Shown here in pieces: positions 7,870-16,927 of a stretch of 64,000 nt of DNA. This DNA is from an uncultured Lachnospiraceae bacterium (GTDB taxonomy: Bacteria; Bacillota; Clostridia; Lachnospirales; Lachnospiraceae), in NCBI GenBank assembly GCA_910579805.1, contig CAJTWM010000017.1, forward strand, positions 1 to 64,000. The letters are read 5' to 3'. The translations under genes and the position numbers were made by a program. The notes below the pieces were generated by a model, which did no database searches, was not told the DNA's origin, and was given only the letters and a program-made list of their open reading frames with translations. Position 1 is the first letter of the stretch, and each line of letters starts with the position of its first letter.

Positions 7870-9330
7870 TTACAGATCCGCATGTTTTAAAAACGCCACA
7901 TAGCCTCTCTTCGTCTCGTAAACGTCCGCTTTGCTCGTCGCCTCCCAGGGCGCATGCATATTCAACACCGCCACGCCGCTGTCAATTACGTTCATGCCGT
8001 ACAGGGCAAGGATATAAGCGATCGTTCCGCCGCCGCCCACATCCACTTTACCGAGCTCCGCCGTCTGAAAGTTAACGCTTTCTTTTTCAAAAATGCCTCT
8101 GATATGCGCCATATACTCCGCATTGGCATCGTTAGAACCGGATTTTCCTCTTGCTCCCGTAAATTTATTGAATACCATACCGTTTCCTAAAAACGCCGCG
8201 TTCTTCTTTTCAAAACTTGCCGCATAAGAAGGATCAAAACCGGCGCTCACATCGGAGGAAAGCATGCAGGAACGGGACAGGCATCTGCGCAGGTCAAGTT
8301 CGCTGTATTCTCCCGCAAGATTCATGATCTCCGCCACTGTATTTTCAAAAAATTTTGATTCCATACCGGTAGCGCCCACACTGCCGATCTCTTCTTTATC
8401 CACTAAAATACAACATGCCGTCCTGTCGTTTTTCTTGGTCTCCAGCATAGCCTTAACGGAAGTGAAAGCGCACACCCTGTCGTCCTGTCCGTAAGCCAGA
8501 ATCATACTTCTGTCAAGTCCCGCTTCTTTTGCTTTTCCTGCCGGGACCACCTCTAATTCTGCGGAAAGGAAATCTTCTTCCTCCACGTCATACAATTCCT
8601 TTAAAATAGCCAGCACTCCTTTTTTGACAGCCTCTTTTCCCGCCGCCTTTTCCTCTTCGCCTTCTGTTTTTTCATCTGCTTTGTCCGTTTTGTCTGACTT
8701 ATCCTCTTTTGTTTTATCGATCACGATCGGTTTGTTTCCGATGATCAGGTCAAGGGCTTCTCCCTCAATAACCTTCGCCGCCTTCTTTTCCAACTGCTCT
8801 CCCGCTAAATGAATTAAAAGATCGGAGATGAAAAATACCGGATCATCCTCTTCTTCCCCGATATTTACTTCTACGCAGGTACCGTCCTTTTTAATGATCA
8901 CGCCGTGAAGGGCGAGGGGAATCGTTACCCACTGATACTTTTTAACGCCGCCGTAATAATGGGTATCCAGATATGCAAATCCGCCTTCCTCAAACAGCGG
9001 ATTCTGCTTTACGTCCAGACGCGGGGAATCGATGTGGGCTCCCAAAATATTCATGCCGTCCGCAAAGGGCCTGTTTCCGATCTGGAACATGGCCACCGTT
9101 TTGTTCATACATACTGCATAAACCTTGTCGCCCTTTTTTAACTTTTTCCCTTCTTTGAGCAGGGTTTCCAGTTCTTTATACCCCTCTTTTTCGATCATAT
9201 TGACGATCGTGTCCACACATTCCCGTTCTGTTTTCCCACTGTCCAAAAAGTCCCTGTACTCTTTAGAAAGTACTTCCAACTCTTCCAATTGTTTTTCGTC
9301 ATATAATTCCCATGTATTTTTGTTTTCCAT
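7870..9330 (-). CDS. M18-family aspartyl aminopeptidase-like zinc peptidase
   Basis: The 486-residue protein is a cytosolic di-zinc aminopeptidase of family M18. Metal and catalytic landmarks are GAHIDSPRLDVK (residues about 97-108), LVDKEEIGSVGATG, SSDVSAGFDPSY and the terminal MHAPWEATSKADVYE. Residues about 206-237 form a lysine, glutamate and aspartate-rich low-complexity insert between the two halves of the peptidase domain, which looks like a disordered surface loop. An AAAGGAG site precedes the ATG. The gene is bracketed on both sides by copies of a short hairpin repeat. The likely function is N-terminal trimming of peptides; substrate preference for Asp/Glu is family knowledge only. 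Confidence 0.92.
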   Translation of the reverse strand: MENKNTWELYDEKQLEELEVLSKEYRDFLDSGKTERECVDTIVNMIEKEGYKELETLLKEGKKLKKGDKVYAVCMNKTVAMFQIGNRPFADGMNILGAHIDSPRLDVKQNPLFEEGGFAYLDTHYYGGVKKYQWVTIPLALHGVIIKKDGTCVEVNIGEEEDDPVFFISDLLIHLAGEQLEKKAAKVIEGEALDLIIGNKPIVIDKTKEDKSDKTDKADEKTEGEEEKAAGKEAVKKGVLAILKELYDVEEEDFLSAELEVVPAGKAKEAGLDRSMILAYGQDDRVCAFTSVKAMLETKKNDRTACCILVDKEEIGSVGATGMESKFFENTVAEIMNLAGEYSELDLRRCLSRSCMLSSDVSAGFDPSYAASFEKKNAAFLGNGMVFNKFTGARGKSGSNDANAEYMAHIRGIFEKESVNFQTAELGKVDVGGGGTIAYILALYGMNVIDSGVAVLNMHAPWEATSKADVYETKRGYVAFLKHADL

Positions 9331-9654
9331 TTTTTTCTCCTTTTCTGCGCTGTTTTTTTACTCATAATTTTCTGCATCTTTTTTCCATAACGGTCTTTCT
9401 ATACCGCTTTTTATTTGTCATAATTTTACGCCTTTTTCCATAGCGGGCTTGCGGCTGACAACGCACGGCCGCAATTTCTGCGATTTTACAATTTCCGTCA
9501 TGCCGTTTTTCAACATAATCAATCCCAGACCATAATATGGCCGGAAGAATCCATGCTTTATGCATTCTTCACACTGTTTTAACAGTTTGTGCAGAAGTTT
9601 CTAGACGGCATTCTTTGACACCTTAGAACTTCTTTTCACACTTCCCTGATATGC
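9331..9654. other. Intergenic stretch between pheT and the M18 gene
   Basis: A 67-codon open frame on the - strand (9565-9362, basic C-terminus) has no recognisable domain and no good ribosome binding site, so I do not call it a gene. The stretch contains the second copy of a short hairpin repeat (9568-9592) near the pheT end. No promoter is obvious. Confidence 0.4.
9568..9592. repeat. Short hairpin repeat, copy 2
   Basis: CACACTGT-ttta-ACAG followed by TTTGTG, about 60 bp downstream of the pheT stop codon on the - strand. It matches the copy at 7768-7796 except at one covarying base pair. Confidence 0.6.
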
Positions 9655-12075
9655 CTAGGAACGCAGCTCTATTCCCATACTTTCCAATCCGTTCAGAATC
9701 TTCTTCATAGCGGCCGATACGTCCGCCTCCTCCAAGGTCCGATCCTTTGCCCTAAAGGAAATAGAATAAGCCACCGATTTAAATCCTTCCCTGATTTGGG
9801 CTCCTTCATAAATATCAAACAAAGAACAGGATTCCAAAATCTTTCCGCCTCTTTGTGTAATCATTTCTTCAATCTGTCCAACTAAAATATTTTTAGGCAC
9901 TACCATACTAATATCACGGGTCACTGCCGGATACTTGGCAATTCCTTCATACTTGCGGTCGAAAGTTGCAAACGCAACGATCTTAGGCATATCCAGAACC
10001 GCCACATATGTCTTTGTACCGATCTCATAGTTATCACAGACTTCCGGATGCACTTCTCCTAAATATCCTACCGTTTCACCCTGATAGATAATATTGGCCT
10101 GACGTCCCGGATGCAGATACTCTTTGCCCGCTTTCGGATCATACACCGCCTTTTTCTTCATGCCAAGACTATCAAAAAATTCCTCTACAACTCCCTTCAT
10201 AGTGAAGAAGTCGCCCTCTCCATACATCCCAAGGGTAAACTGCATCCTCTCTTCCGGCAGTTCGCTGACCGGCATCTGCTTAGGCAGATATACATTGCCA
10301 AGCTCATATAATCTTACATTTTTATTCCTTCTGTTATAATTGACGGAAAGACTGGTCAGCATACCGTTTAAAGAAAGGGTTCTCATAATGGAAAAATCCT
10401 CTCCCAGCGGATTCGATATCTTTACCGCATTTCTGTAACCGCTGTCTTTCGGAAGCATCAATTTGTCAAATACTTTAGGACTTTCGAAAGAATAACACAT
10501 TCCCTGTGAAAATCCGCAAAACTCCGCTATCTCCCTCGCTTTTTCCTCTACGCGCAATTTAAAAGGAAGTTTTCCCGTCGTCGCTTCCCCGTTCGGAAGG
10601 GAAACCGGAATCTTATCGTATCCGTAAAATCTTGCCACTTCTTCTGCAATATCCGCAAAACATCCGATGTCCTGACGGAACGACGGCGCTTTGATCTCGC
10701 TTCTTTCCTCGTCGTATTCAAATTCCAGCATCTTGAAAATAGTAAGCATTTCCTCTTTGGAAATGTCGGTGCCTAAAAATTTGTTGATCCTCTCCGGTTC
10801 AAATTTTACCGACGGATTTTCTTTGATCGGCTCACAGGCATCTACCGTTCCTCCCACTACTTCTCCGCAGCCTAATTCCTGTATCAACTGGCAGGCTCTG
10901 TCGATAGCCGCTTTTGCGTTATTAGGATCCAGCCCTTTTTCAAATTTACCGGATGCATCCGTCCGAAGTCCCAGCCTTTTCGCGGATCTACGGATATTCG
11001 CACCGTTAAAAGTAGCGGCCTCGAAAAGCACTGTTTTTACCTGATCCGTGATCTTGGAGTTCTCGCCGCCCATGATGCCTGCAATACCGATTTCCTTCTC
11101 GGCGTCGCAGATCATCAAAATATCGGAATCCAGTTTCCGAATCTGTCCGTCCAAGGTCTGAAACTCTTCCCCATCCTTCGCGCGGCGTACTATGATCTTA
11201 TTTCCCGCAACCGTATCCAGATCGAACGCATGCATCGGCTGTCCGTATTCTTCCATTACATAGTTCGTAATGTCTACTAAATTGTTGATAGGACGGATAC
11301 CGCTTGCCGCAAGTCTTCTCTGCATCCATTCCGGGGACGGCCCTATCTTAATGTTTTTGCAGACTCTGGCACAATATCTCGTACACAGGTCTTTATCTTC
11401 CACTTCTACGGCAATATAGGAATTTACGTCTTCCCCGTTCTCTTTTACTTCCACTACGGGCGGTACAAAAGGCTTTCTGAATGTAGCCGCCGCTTCTCTT
11501 GCAATCCCCAATATGCTGTAGCAGTCCACACGGTTGGAAGTTACTTCATATTCAAATACCGTATCCCGCAGTCCCAAAAGCTCTACCGCGTCGGCGCCTG
11601 TTTTTACGTCTTCCGGAAAAATATAGATTCCCTCTTCCGGCGCCTCCGGATACATATTCCTGTCAGATCCTAATTCTTCTATGGAACACATCATACCGTC
11701 GGAAGGCACGCCGCGCAGTTTTCCGGCTTTGATCTTAATACCGTCTTCCGGAAGCGGACCTCCGTCATGCCCGCCGGCTACCTTACCGCCGTCCAAAACT
11801 ACCGGTACTTTATCTCCTTCCTTTACATTGGACGCGCCCGTCACGATCTGTATCGTCCCGTTTCCCACATTGACCTGACATACGATCAGTTTATCCGCAT
11901 CCGGATGTCTTTCGATCTTCTCAATCTGTCCGACCACGATCTTTTCCAAATTTTTGTCTAAACGCTCATAACCCTCCACTTTGGTTCCTGAAAGCGTCAT
12001 TTTATCAAAATATTCCTGATCGCTGCATTCCAAATCGGGGACATATGCTTTGATCCAAGATAATGCTGTATTCAT
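9655..12075 (-). CDS. pheT: Phenylalanyl-tRNA synthetase beta subunit
   Basis: The beta subunit of the alpha2-beta2 enzyme that charges tRNA-Phe. Domains in order are an EMAP-like tRNA-binding domain (VVGQIEKIERHPDADKLIVC, about residues 40-150), B3/4 editing domain, B5 domain, the catalytic-like core, and an FDX-ACB anticodon-binding domain (YPAVTRDISMVVPK to the end). The length of 806 residues is normal. The ATG at 12075 is chosen because GGAGG lies five bases upstream; an in-frame start at 12087 has no such site. It follows pheS by 200 bp and is transcribed from the same T-box promoter. Confidence 0.97.
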   Translation of the reverse strand: MNTALSWIKAYVPDLECSDQEYFDKMTLSGTKVEGYERLDKNLEKIVVGQIEKIERHPDADKLIVCQVNVGNGTIQIVTGASNVKEGDKVPVVLDGGKVAGGHDGGPLPEDGIKIKAGKLRGVPSDGMMCSIEELGSDRNMYPEAPEEGIYIFPEDVKTGADAVELLGLRDTVFEYEVTSNRVDCYSILGIAREAAATFRKPFVPPVVEVKENGEDVNSYIAVEVEDKDLCTRYCARVCKNIKIGPSPEWMQRRLAASGIRPINNLVDITNYVMEEYGQPMHAFDLDTVAGNKIIVRRAKDGEEFQTLDGQIRKLDSDILMICDAEKEIGIAGIMGGENSKITDQVKTVLFEAATFNGANIRRSAKRLGLRTDASGKFEKGLDPNNAKAAIDRACQLIQELGCGEVVGGTVDACEPIKENPSVKFEPERINKFLGTDISKEEMLTIFKMLEFEYDEERSEIKAPSFRQDIGCFADIAEEVARFYGYDKIPVSLPNGEATTGKLPFKLRVEEKAREIAEFCGFSQGMCYSFESPKVFDKLMLPKDSGYRNAVKISNPLGEDFSIMRTLSLNGMLTSLSVNYNRRNKNVRLYELGNVYLPKQMPVSELPEERMQFTLGMYGEGDFFTMKGVVEEFFDSLGMKKKAVYDPKAGKEYLHPGRQANIIYQGETVGYLGEVHPEVCDNYEIGTKTYVAVLDMPKIVAFATFDRKYEGIAKYPAVTRDISMVVPKNILVGQIEEMITQRGGKILESCSLFDIYEGAQIREGFKSVAYSISFRAKDRTLEEADVSAAMKKILNGLESMGIELRS

Positions 12076-12087
12076 CTTTTCCTCCAT

Positions 12088-12275
12088 TTCCGCGCCGCTT
12101 CATAGTGCTTAGGCCAAAAAGTTTGTGACAAGCCATTTATGGCTTTGCAGCGCACAGACACAACTCTCACAGCCGAAACTTCCCAATCTCCAGCCTTGCT
12201 CTCTTTTATCCGCTTTAGCAGGTGTGCAAATCAAGGCGATGGAAATTAACAATTTCCCATCTTCTCTTTGTTATA
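12088..12275. other. Hairpin-rich pheS-pheT intergenic region
   Basis: No open frame is supported. The sequence contains GATGGAAATT paired with the inverted AATTT-CCCATC (about 12238-12262) and a GCCTTG/CAAGGC pair around 12193-12236. The spacing is long for two subunits of one enzyme. The hairpins may be sites of transcript processing, but this is inference. Confidence 0.4.
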
Positions 12276-13295
12276 CTAAAATTGTTTCAGGAAACGGCTG
12301 TCATTCTCATATAACAGTCTCATATCGTCGATCTCGTATTTTAAAAGCGCGATCCGCTCCAAACCTACGCCGAATGCAAAGCCCGAATATTCATCGGGAT
12401 CAATATCGCATCTTTTCAGTACGTCAGGGTGTACCATACCGCAGCCTAAGATTTCGATCCAGCCGCTGCCTTTACAAAATCTGCATCCCTTCCCGCCGCA
12501 TTTAAAGCAGGTCACATCCACTTCTGCGCTGGGCTCCGTAAACGGGAAATGATGGGGTCTGAATTTTACCTTCGTATCCTCCCCGAACAGCTCCTTGGCA
12601 AACTCGGCCAAAGTTCCCTTAAGATCCGCAAAAGTGATATTCTTATCTACTACCAGCCCTTCGATCTGATGGAAAGACGGGGAATGTGTGGCATCCACCT
12701 CATCGGAACGGAATACCCTGCCCGGCGCGATCATACGGACAGGCAGCTTTCCCTTTTCCATTTCTCTGACCTGTACCGGTGACGTCTGGGTGCGCAGAAC
12801 AATATCTTCCGTAATATAAAAAGTATCCTGCTCGTCCCTTGCCGGATGATCCTTCGGGATATTCAAAGCTTCAAAGTTATAATAATCCTTTTCTACTTCC
12901 GGTCCTTCCACTACTTCATAGCCCATGCCGATGAAGATACGTTCTACCTCTTCCAATGCGATCGTATTAGGATGGCGGTGTCCTACATTATTTTTTTTAC
13001 CCGGCAGCGTAACGTCGATCACTTCTTTTTTCATTTTCGCTTCTCTGAGCGCCTTCTCCATCTGCCCGATATGCTGTTCCAATACCCTTTCGATCTCTTC
13101 CCTTGTATCGTTCACCATCTGTCCTATCTTCGGACGCTCATGCGGCGCTACGTCCTTCATACTTTTAAGCACGGCGGTCAGTTCGCCCTTCTTTCCGAGA
13201 TAATTGATACGGATCTCGTTCAGTTTTTCCAACGCATCGCTGTTTTCAATCTGTTTCAAGGCTTCCGCCTTAATCTGCTCCAGCTTCTCTTTCAT
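12276..13295 (-). CDS. pheS: Phenylalanyl-tRNA synthetase alpha subunit
   Basis: The catalytic subunit of phenylalanyl-tRNA synthetase. The 339-residue protein has an N-terminal coiled coil that contacts tRNA, the class II motif 2 region FRSDEVDATHSPSFHQIEGL, the segment HHFPFTEPSAEVDVTC, a CFKCGGKGCRFCKGSGW insert seen in many Firmicute enzymes, and motif 3 GFAFGVGLERIALLKY. It is first in the pheS-pheT unit. Expression is controlled by a T-box leader immediately upstream. An AAGGG ribosome binding site precedes the ATG. Confidence 0.97.
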   Translation of the reverse strand: MKEKLEQIKAEALKQIENSDALEKLNEIRINYLGKKGELTAVLKSMKDVAPHERPKIGQMVNDTREEIERVLEQHIGQMEKALREAKMKKEVIDVTLPGKKNNVGHRHPNTIALEEVERIFIGMGYEVVEGPEVEKDYYNFEALNIPKDHPARDEQDTFYITEDIVLRTQTSPVQVREMEKGKLPVRMIAPGRVFRSDEVDATHSPSFHQIEGLVVDKNITFADLKGTLAEFAKELFGEDTKVKFRPHHFPFTEPSAEVDVTCFKCGGKGCRFCKGSGWIEILGCGMVHPDVLKRCDIDPDEYSGFAFGVGLERIALLKYEIDDMRLLYENDSRFLKQF

Positions 13296-13339
13296 CGCTC
13301 TTTACCCTTCCTCTCTGTCTTACTATTTTAGATACACAC

Positions 13340-13369
13340 AAAAAGTCCCCTGCAAAACTGCAAGGGACG
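13340..13369 (-). terminator. Intrinsic terminator of the T-box leader
   Basis: On the - strand GTCCCTTGCAG-tttt-GCAGGGGAC followed by TTTTT. This is the alternative to the T-box antiterminator fold. Confidence 0.9.
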
Positions 13370-13590
13370 AATTTCTCCGCGGTACCACCCAAATTCCTGT
13401 TACCAGACTCCTTCAACGGCGTAACGTGCCGCAAACGGCTTAAACTACTCACGTTTCGTTTTCATAAAAGCGGCTCCGGTGGGAAATTCAGTCCACATTT
13501 GAACTTAAGCAGGCTTACAGCCGACGACCTGCTCTCTCTGAAAGAAAATGTTTCCCTACTGACACCTTCCATGCCTTTTCACTATCGTTT
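13340..13590 (-). promoter_or_regulatory. T-box leader controlling pheS-pheT
   Basis: On the - strand the conserved T-box sequence GGGTGGTACCGCGG is present at about 13378-13391. The upstream part shows an AGAGAG...GCAGG stem I region and a CTGAATTTCC stretch containing a TTC triplet (13483-13485), which could be the phenylalanine specifier. The exact specifier needs a fold. A terminator hairpin follows the T-box at 13345-13368 with a T-run to 13340. Uncharged tRNA-Phe is expected to stabilise the antiterminator and turn on pheST. The transcript starts from the promoter at 13595-13623. Confidence 0.93.
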
Positions 13591-13594
13591 ATTT

Positions 13595-13623
13595 ATTGTA
13601 TTGAAAAATACGGCTCTTGTCAA
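13595..13623 (-). promoter_or_regulatory. Promoter of the pheS-pheT T-box transcript
   Basis: TTGACA (13618-13623) and TACAAT (13595-13600) with a 17-bp spacer on the - strand. The -35 hexamer overlaps the stop codon of the YihY-family gene. Confidence 0.85.
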
Positions 13624-14471
13624 GTCCGTACTTCCTTAAATTCTTCTAATTTATGCTTCACTCCGCCTTTTTCTATAAAATAGCTGTTGATATATGCGCC
13701 GATCAATATGATATACATGCAAAAATAAAAGTACAGCATGATGATCACAATCGTTGTCAGACTTCCGTATGCGCTCAATCCTTCAAAGCGGTCTACATAC
13801 ATAGAAAAACACCATGAAAAAATGCTCCACACCACAGCCGCGAACATCCCCCCTGTCAACTGCTCAAAAAAATGCATCTTTCTGTTGGGCATAAAAGTAT
13901 ATACCAAGGTAAAGATCACAGTCAGAACCGCCCATGAAAAGATAAAACGGAAATTCATAAAAAATTCAATGACCAGCCGTATCCTCGGAAAATCCCGCAG
14001 GATCAGGTTTACCAAAAGATTTCCGAATACCATCAACAAAAGAGAGAGGATGATGGCAGCGACCATGATCAGCGTATAAACCGACGCCACCGTCCTTACC
14101 ACAAAATAATTTCTGTTCTCTTCCACGTCATTGACTGCATTCAGCCCTCTCATAAGGGCAAGCACCCCTTTTCCCGCAGACCAGACAGTACCGACTGCCG
14201 CCACCGACACTACCCCTGCGGATCTGGAATACACGTCGGCTACAATACCGGTCACTAAGCCTTCCACCGATTCCGGTATGTATTTGATGATCGCTCCTAG
14301 TAAAATCTCTTCCGTAAGCGACGTATACGGCAGAATCGCGCAGATCAGGATCAGCATCGGGATCAGGGATAAAAATAAGAAAAATGCCGTACTCGCCGAA
14401 AAAGCGCTTATATTCTTTCTGGATATACTTTCCGAAAACTCCCGTATATCATATAACAGTTTACGAACCAT
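13620..14471 (-). CDS. YihY/BrkB-family inner membrane protein
   Basis: The 283-residue protein has about six hydrophobic segments, beginning with SASTAFFLFLSLIPMLILICAILPY (residues 25-50 region), and matches the YihY/virulence-factor BrkB family, once misnamed RNase BN. Characteristic stretches are GAIIKYIPESVEG, VGTVWSAGKGVLALMRGLNAV and MPNRKMHFFEQLTGGMFAAVVWSIFSW. The molecular function is unknown. It is the downstream partner of spoIID with a 17-bp gap, so the two are probably co-transcribed. GGGGG lies before the ATG. Confidence 0.87.
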   Translation of the reverse strand: MVRKLLYDIREFSESISRKNISAFSASTAFFLFLSLIPMLILICAILPYTSLTEEILLGAIIKYIPESVEGLVTGIVADVYSRSAGVVSVAAVGTVWSAGKGVLALMRGLNAVNDVEENRNYFVVRTVASVYTLIMVAAIILSLLLMVFGNLLVNLILRDFPRIRLVIEFFMNFRFIFSWAVLTVIFTLVYTFMPNRKMHFFEQLTGGMFAAVVWSIFSWCFSMYVDRFEGLSAYGSLTTIVIIMLYFYFCMYIILIGAYINSYFIEKGGVKHKLEEFKEVRT

Positions 14472-14488
14472 AATAACCCCCAGACTTA

Positions 14489-16801
14489 TCAGTAAATGGA
14501 ATCGATACGGCTGCCCTCATAATAAAAATTTAAAATATCTTCATATTTCCACTCTTTTTCCGCCATGGATCTTGCGCCGTTCTGCGACATCCCTACGCCA
14601 TGGCCAAAGCCGCCGCCTATAATGGTATATCCTACCACATCCTCTCCTTCTTTGCTAGTGGTAATCATAAAGAATGCGCTTGGCAAAAGAGTAGGCGCCG
14701 CCGCTTCGCTGCCGTCCTGCCTTTTTATCTTTGCCTCGCCGTTGTTCAGAACGCTCCTGATATTATACTCGGTCAGCACCTTTATCTGTGCGTTTTCCGC
14801 CGCTATGACAAGCTCGTCGCAAATTCCTCCGGGAAGCCTCTTTTCCACATAGATGTCTTTTATTTTTCCTATCTTTTTTATCTTTTTGCTCTCATACTCC
14901 CCGTCCTCGTTCAAAGTAAGCACCTTCGCGTTATTGGCTTCATATCGTTTCTTTAAGATTTCCTCTATTTTCTCATGGTCGATCTCCTCTACCGTATAAG
15001 TCCATCGATACCATCCTTCCTGAGATTCAAAATCCGTGTCCGCCGTCTGTTGTATAAACGACTCGAATTTCTCTTTTTCCGCCATGTCCGCCGCCGTATA
15101 TCCGCCCCCGGACGCGCTGATCGGTTTGGCCTTCAGATAGGGCATATCCTGATCGGCGCCGCTGCCCCAGATCTCTGCCGTCGTCCCAAAACCGCAGGAA
15201 GTTGAATAATAATAAGCGCCTACCAGATCGTCTTCATAATAAAGCAGTCTGCCCGCCGTCTCTTTTACCGCTTTTGTAGCCTCTGCGCTTTCTTTGATAT
15301 TATTATAAACCTGATAAGTCGTGCTGTCGTCTACATGGGCGCCGTAAGCTGCCAGCGGAGAATGCAGCATCTTTGCATAAGCATAAGTACGGGCGCATAC
15401 CGCCTGCGCTTTTAACGCTTCCTCAGGATAAGATGTCGGCATTTCGCTTGGTACGACGGAATACAAATATTCTTCCAGAAGCACCTCGTTGACCGCTACG
15501 ATCTTCCCATCTTCCAGACTCAGTTCTATTTTTCCCCTGTATTCCGGCGCCCCCTGACTTCTGTTGACATTCAGCAATGTAAGTTTTCCCGAAAGCGCCG
15601 CCGGTTCGATATAGACCCTCTGTCCTTGAAAATAATCGCCGTCCTTATCAATTACCGCCTTTTCCCCTGCCTGAAACGTTTTCTTTTCCTGCTGCTCAAA
15701 GATACCGTATGTAACCGTAAACTCCGTATCGGAAGTCACTTCTATCGTATCATGGTACATTCCCGCATAATCCGAAGCCTTTAGCAATACCCTTATACTC
15801 TCCATTTTTTCTTCCTTCATAACAAGTCCGGCGCAGATTTTTCCATCTTCTATTACAAAATCCGTAAAATCGTATCCTACGATCAGATCGGCTTTTTCAA
15901 TTTCCTCCAATTTTCCGTATAGTCTGTAAGCCTTAAACGTATCCGTTATTTTAAAATTCCCTTTTCCCTCGATTGTAATACTGTCTTCTTTGATGTTCAA
16001 AATTTTACCGTTCAGTTTGTCGGTTTTAAAAACACCCTTTTTCAAGATTCCCTTCTCGAAAGTAAAATCCGCGATCTGTTCCCTGATCAGATTTTCTTTT
16101 ACGCCCTCGTCTATTTCTTCCCTCGAAAGCTTCGCCTCGTAACCGTCAAAGTAAAAACGCGCTCCTTCCGTATCCGATTCCATAACCCATATATTTTCCA
16201 AATAAAATTTTGTATCGGTTTCCTGCTTAACCGTAATCAGTTTCTTTTCATAGATATACGCTTCAACCGTTTGAAAACGGTATTTTAAGATCTCCTCGTC
16301 CGCGATCTCATACAATCCTTCTACCGCCGCTGCCATGCCGGACTCCGGTTCCGTCTGATCCTGCAGTATGATATTCCCCTGTGATCCCAAAATCGTGACC
16401 TGCACCGTCGTCAGCTTATGCTGCGGATCATAAAACTCCAAAAATAAGGCGAACGCTTCCTCAAAATCTTTTTTCGTCAGAAAATGCTCTTCTTGATACT
16501 CTTTTTCAAAAGTAGGAAATTCCGCATCTTCCCTATTGATCAAATTGTATATCGTCATATATTGCGCATAAGTCAGCATATCGTTTTCCGCATTTTTAAG
16601 CGCTTGATATTCTTCGTTTCCGGACAAATCAGGATCTACTGTTTCAAAAAGAAGCAGCGCTTGATAACGTGGTATGTATTCCCCCTGTTTTTGCACGATC
16701 TCCTTCACTTTTTCCACATTGACTACCGCCAGAACCGCCAATACGATAATACCTATCAATATAAGTATCAGTTTGATTTGGATTCTTCTATTTTTATCCA
16801 T
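14489..16801 (-). CDS. spoIID: SpoIID/LytB-domain protein with long N-terminal extension
   Basis: SpoIID is the lytic transglycosylase that works with SpoIIP and SpoIIM in peptidoglycan remodelling during engulfment of the forespore. This protein is 770 residues, about twice the usual SpoIID length. A single membrane anchor lies at about residues 8-26. The SpoIID core occupies roughly residues 435-765, with EEYLYSVVPSEMPTSYPEEALKAQA (catalytic Glu region), DDSTTYQVY and the C-terminal GGFGHGVGMSQNGA. The first 400 or so residues outside the membrane are not recognised and look beta-rich. It may be a vegetative SpoIID-like paralogue rather than the engulfment enzyme itself. It is followed closely by the YihY gene. 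Confidence 0.85.
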   Translation of the reverse strand: MDKNRRIQIKLILILIGIIVLAVLAVVNVEKVKEIVQKQGEYIPRYQALLLFETVDPDLSGNEEYQALKNAENDMLTYAQYMTIYNLINREDAEFPTFEKEYQEEHFLTKKDFEEAFALFLEFYDPQHKLTTVQVTILGSQGNIILQDQTEPESGMAAAVEGLYEIADEEILKYRFQTVEAYIYEKKLITVKQETDTKFYLENIWVMESDTEGARFYFDGYEAKLSREEIDEGVKENLIREQIADFTFEKGILKKGVFKTDKLNGKILNIKEDSITIEGKGNFKITDTFKAYRLYGKLEEIEKADLIVGYDFTDFVIEDGKICAGLVMKEEKMESIRVLLKASDYAGMYHDTIEVTSDTEFTVTYGIFEQQEKKTFQAGEKAVIDKDGDYFQGQRVYIEPAALSGKLTLLNVNRSQGAPEYRGKIELSLEDGKIVAVNEVLLEEYLYSVVPSEMPTSYPEEALKAQAVCARTYAYAKMLHSPLAAYGAHVDDSTTYQVYNNIKESAEATKAVKETAGRLLYYEDDLVGAYYYSTSCGFGTTAEIWGSGADQDMPYLKAKPISASGGGYTAADMAEKEKFESFIQQTADTDFESQEGWYRWTYTVEEIDHEKIEEILKKRYEANNAKVLTLNEDGEYESKKIKKIGKIKDIYVEKRLPGGICDELVIAAENAQIKVLTEYNIRSVLNNGEAKIKRQDGSEAAAPTLLPSAFFMITTSKEGEDVVGYTIIGGGFGHGVGMSQNGARSMAEKEWKYEDILNFYYEGSRIDSIY

Positions 16802-16927
16802 GAATGCCCTTCTTTCCCTATTTTATTTTCTCATCCGTTCCTTTTAACGTAGAGCTTTGATCAACTGCCATCTTTTAAATATATTTACACTTGGCCCTAA
16901 AAATTCTTTCCTATACCGTACAACTGT
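16802..16927. other. spoIID upstream region
   Basis: The 126 bp between the small-RNA terminator and spoIID holds AGAAGGGC as the spoIID ribosome binding site. I see no consensus sigma-A promoter; a sporulation-sigma promoter may be here but I cannot define one. Confidence 0.35.

Noticed and set aside
9362..9565. 67-codon open frame upstream of the M18 gene
   Set aside because: No good ribosome binding site, no recognisable motif, composition unlike neighbouring genes.
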